DNA from: Siderastrea radians
Lineage: Eukaryota; Cnidaria; Anthozoa; Scleractinia; Rhizangiidae
NCBI GenBank assembly: GCA_964017195.1
Contig: OZ024892.1
Span: 16,515,871-16,579,870 of the forward strand
Direction of reading: 5' to 3'
DNA length: 64,000 nucleotides
The notes beneath the pieces are model-generated. The model saw nothing but the letters and a program-made list of their open reading frames with translations, did not search any database and was not told the origin of the DNA. This document shows positions 61,741 to 64,000 of this stretch, in pieces. Every line of letters begins with the position of its first letter. Position 1 is the stretch's first letter. Made by a program: the position numbers and the translations under genes.

Positions 61741-63308
61741 TTGCTTAGTAAGATTTTCGAAACTGAAATTTGGGCTTTTACTGGCTTTATCGCTTTCAAG
61801 GTTATAGCGTTTTGTTAATGCTGTTATCCCTTCCAACCGTTGTCTCAGTGATGTTTCCCTCGGACTTCTTGTTTTCTTTTTTTTTTTTTTTCTATAGAGA
61901 AATTATTCATAACTAAAAATATACTGACTTTCCGGCCAGTTTCCCAGAACCTTTAACTGAGAAACTTTACGGATCATAACACAATAATTTAAGTCCAATA
62001 TAAGCGCTTTTATATATTTATTTTTGGTTTTTTTTTATCTACGTGGATACTTCCTTGGAACAATATATCTTTTGGCATGAAATTTTTGCAGGTTTAGATT
62101 TTTTCGAATTTTTAGAGAAGATCTACAGAGACTAGATCCCGCAAAAATTGGTTACTCACAAAATATTTTCTCCAAAAGTTCATTTCTCTGTAGGAAAAAA
62201 AGCAAATTTTAGAGTTGGGCGATAAGCAATCTTTAAAAACAATTATGCCGTTTGGTTCAGTTTCAATAAAATCAGTTTTGTTGTTAAGACGGCTTGAACC
62301 TCACGGAGTCCTGGCTTTTTCGATAACTGGCAAAGACGTGTTAAAACACCAATCTCTTTTAGCTCGCAAAAGAAAATAATTTATCTATGCATCGATCTTC
62401 GTATAGAAAATGAAGATCATCGCTATTGTCAAAGGTTATTGTAACTGGAAAAACACAACACACGAAAAAGGACTCGTAAAAATAATCCGGTAGGTATACT
62501 TCATTCATCTTAATGATCTGTAAAATGTTTATCAGTCGGTTTCGCGATAATGGGATGTTGTCCTCACTGTTGTATGACAAACTGTAAGAGACTTAAAGAA
62601 CATTTTATGCGGGTTTCACTATATAGGTTGTTGGAACCTTTTGACGTATTTAAACGCGGAAATTTCTCAGAGTTTGAGGTAGCGATATAGTCTACATTTA
62701 CTTGCCACAGTCCTGCAACTAAAACAAATTTATGAATTTAGTCTCATAGAAATGTGTTTCTTCAGCCATGCTTAGGGTAAATAAGCAGTTCAAGAGCTTC
62801 GAGAGATATATAATTGGGTTCATGATGAGAAAGCTCTGAAACTATCTTGTATGAAATTGGAAATTGGAAATGTTGAGATCAAGAATAAAATACGATTCTG
62901 ATTGGTTTTAGGTCAGGTCTGAGCCTCTCTATGGGTACCCACGGTCTTCGTTTTCTTCGCGATTTTTTTGCAAATCTTCGTTTTTTTCAGGAAGATCTTG
63001 GTTTTTCGGATTGAAATGGTTTAAACGTTTATTCAGTGTAATTCACAGTTGATAAATATTTCACTTCAATAGCAAATTGCATTACTCACGGTTTAAATGC
63101 ACCAAAAGCAATATAAACAGCTATTGAAACAATAAAGGATTGTTGGATTCTTTGGCGACGTTCTGTTCGTTCAGTGCTCTATGCCATTTACGACATTTAA
63201 AGACTGAGTTTTCTTTATGCGATCCCACAAGCTCGTAGCTTTAACATACACAACTAACCTGTTGACTTGAAATGAGGGTTATTCTACCCTCCCACCTTTT
63301 TAGCCATG

Positions 63309-64000
63309 TCAGTAGTACACCATGTCCTCATTTCTCCTTTTTCTAACGCCTCTTTCTCTGCGGCTTCGAATTTCAGTTGCTTCAATGTCAAGATATTCGA
63401 CATGCTCGCTTTCAACAGGGCACTCTGTTTGCAGCTGGTCATTCTGTTCTTGATTTTCATATTCTACAAACTCTGCCACTGCACAAGCGGTTGGGGTTTG
63501 GGAGTTTAAAGAGTTCAGTATTTGTGAGTAGCATGTGTCTGTTAAGTGAATAATATCATTATTGTCTCGAGTGGTTGTGTCAGTGTCACTCAAAGGAAAC
63601 AGGATTCCTTTCTTTAAGACTTTTCCGGATCCTACGGCCACAAAGCAGCCAAATTGTTCATCTGTCGTCTCAGTAAAGGAGTACCACAGAACATTCATTT
63701 CGGTCTCATTGGGGTTATCAAATACATCTGATTCCGTCATAGTAATATAGAAATTTGCTCTTGCGATGTCATCTGGAGCAAACATATCGTATCCCGGCTT
63801 GACTGCGAGGACGACTCCATTTTGAAACAGGACTTGGACAGGATGATGCTCCCCGTTTACAGCTTCTACTACATTTTCATCTCCACACTGTTCTCCTTCA
63901 AAGTGCATTCTGGAACTGGTTACTTCTGCCTGATTCATCTCTTCTGCATTGGCAAATGATGGAAGGGTGCCAGCATCATATTTACTGATATCTCTGACAG
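63309..64000 (-). CDS. Unrecognised protein, C-terminal part (runs off the right edge)
   Basis: Open frame from the window edge to TGA at 63309-63311, about 230 codons, no splice site needed. It contains PVQVLFQNGVVLAVKPGYDM, FYITMTESDVFDNPNETEMN and FGCFVAVGSGKVLKKG, then an acidic stretch and a basic end (RSRRERGVRKRRNED) that could be a nuclear signal. No family recognised. Regular codon content and length favour a real exon; it could also belong to a mobile element. Confidence 0.55.
   Translation of the reverse strand, partial: VRDISKYDAGTLPSFANAEEMNQAEVTSSRMHFEGEQCGDENVVEAVNGEHHPVQVLFQNGVVLAVKPGYDMFAPDDIARANFYITMTESDVFDNPNETEMNVLWYSFTETTDEQFGCFVAVGSGKVLKKGILFPLSDTDTTTRDNNDIIHLTDTCYSQILNSLNSQTPTACAVAEFVEYENQEQNDQLQTECPVESEHVEYLDIEATEIRSRRERGVRKRRNEDMVYY

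Larger units (their letters stand above)
59003..63308. other. Gene-free stretch
   Basis: No conserved coding sequence seen. Notable contents: CAACAT-rich region 59880-60250 and the tandem repeat 61340-61740; the rest is AT-rich unique sequence. Confidence 0.5.

Overview
The window is nuclear DNA of an animal, most likely a cnidarian and plausibly a stony coral. It is AT-rich, genes are split by GT-AG introns of up to several kb, and two genes are clear orthologues of metazoan proteins (striatin and VIPAS39). The transposons (a tyrosine-recombinase retroelement with split direct repeats, a Penelope-like element, a LINE with a restriction-like endonuclease, many short inverted-repeat elements) fit cnidarian genomes. 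The species call is inference; no rRNA, tRNA or mitochondrial marker is present.

Layout. (1) 1-16,358, minus: the 5' two thirds of a striatin gene. I rebuilt 11 exons whose phases agree; the rest of the WD40 propeller lies left of position 1. Its introns hold a large foldback, a Penelope-like fragment with two hammerhead-like motifs, a LINE remnant and small palindromic elements. (2) 16,359-17,450: shared upstream region of two divergent genes. (3) 17,451-27,533, plus: a seven-exon gene for a ~556-residue protein with one CCCH zinc finger, not otherwise recognised. Its second intron holds a 5.2-kb Ngaro-type retroelement in the opposite orientation. (4) 28,515-30,626, minus: a two-exon gene for a repeat protein resembling organellar octotricopeptide-type RNA-binding proteins; it converges on the CCCH gene. 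(5) 33,461-55,936, minus: a complete 20-exon VIPAS39 (SPE-39) gene, 1,740 coding nt in frame from ATG to stop, with a LINE and many small DNA transposons in its introns. (6) 57,897-59,002, minus: a small TATA-driven gene for a predicted secreted, cysteine- and arginine/proline-rich peptide. Its reading frame is broken in this sequence. (7) 63,309-64,000, minus: the 3' end of an unrecognised gene that leaves the window.

The genes have no operon-like logic. Striatin scaffolds the STRIPAK phosphatase-kinase complex, VIPAS39 works with VPS33B in endolysosomal trafficking, and the repeat protein is probably organellar. Most remaining DNA is intron or repeat: non-autonomous DNA transposons assignable by terminal repeats and target duplications (piggyBac-, hAT-, Harbinger- and mariner-like), a ~105-bp tandem repeat family at four separate loci, and a 345-bp tract with 19 GATC sites.

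Exon borders come from conserved protein sequence, splice consensus and phase continuity read by eye. UTRs are mostly not defined.
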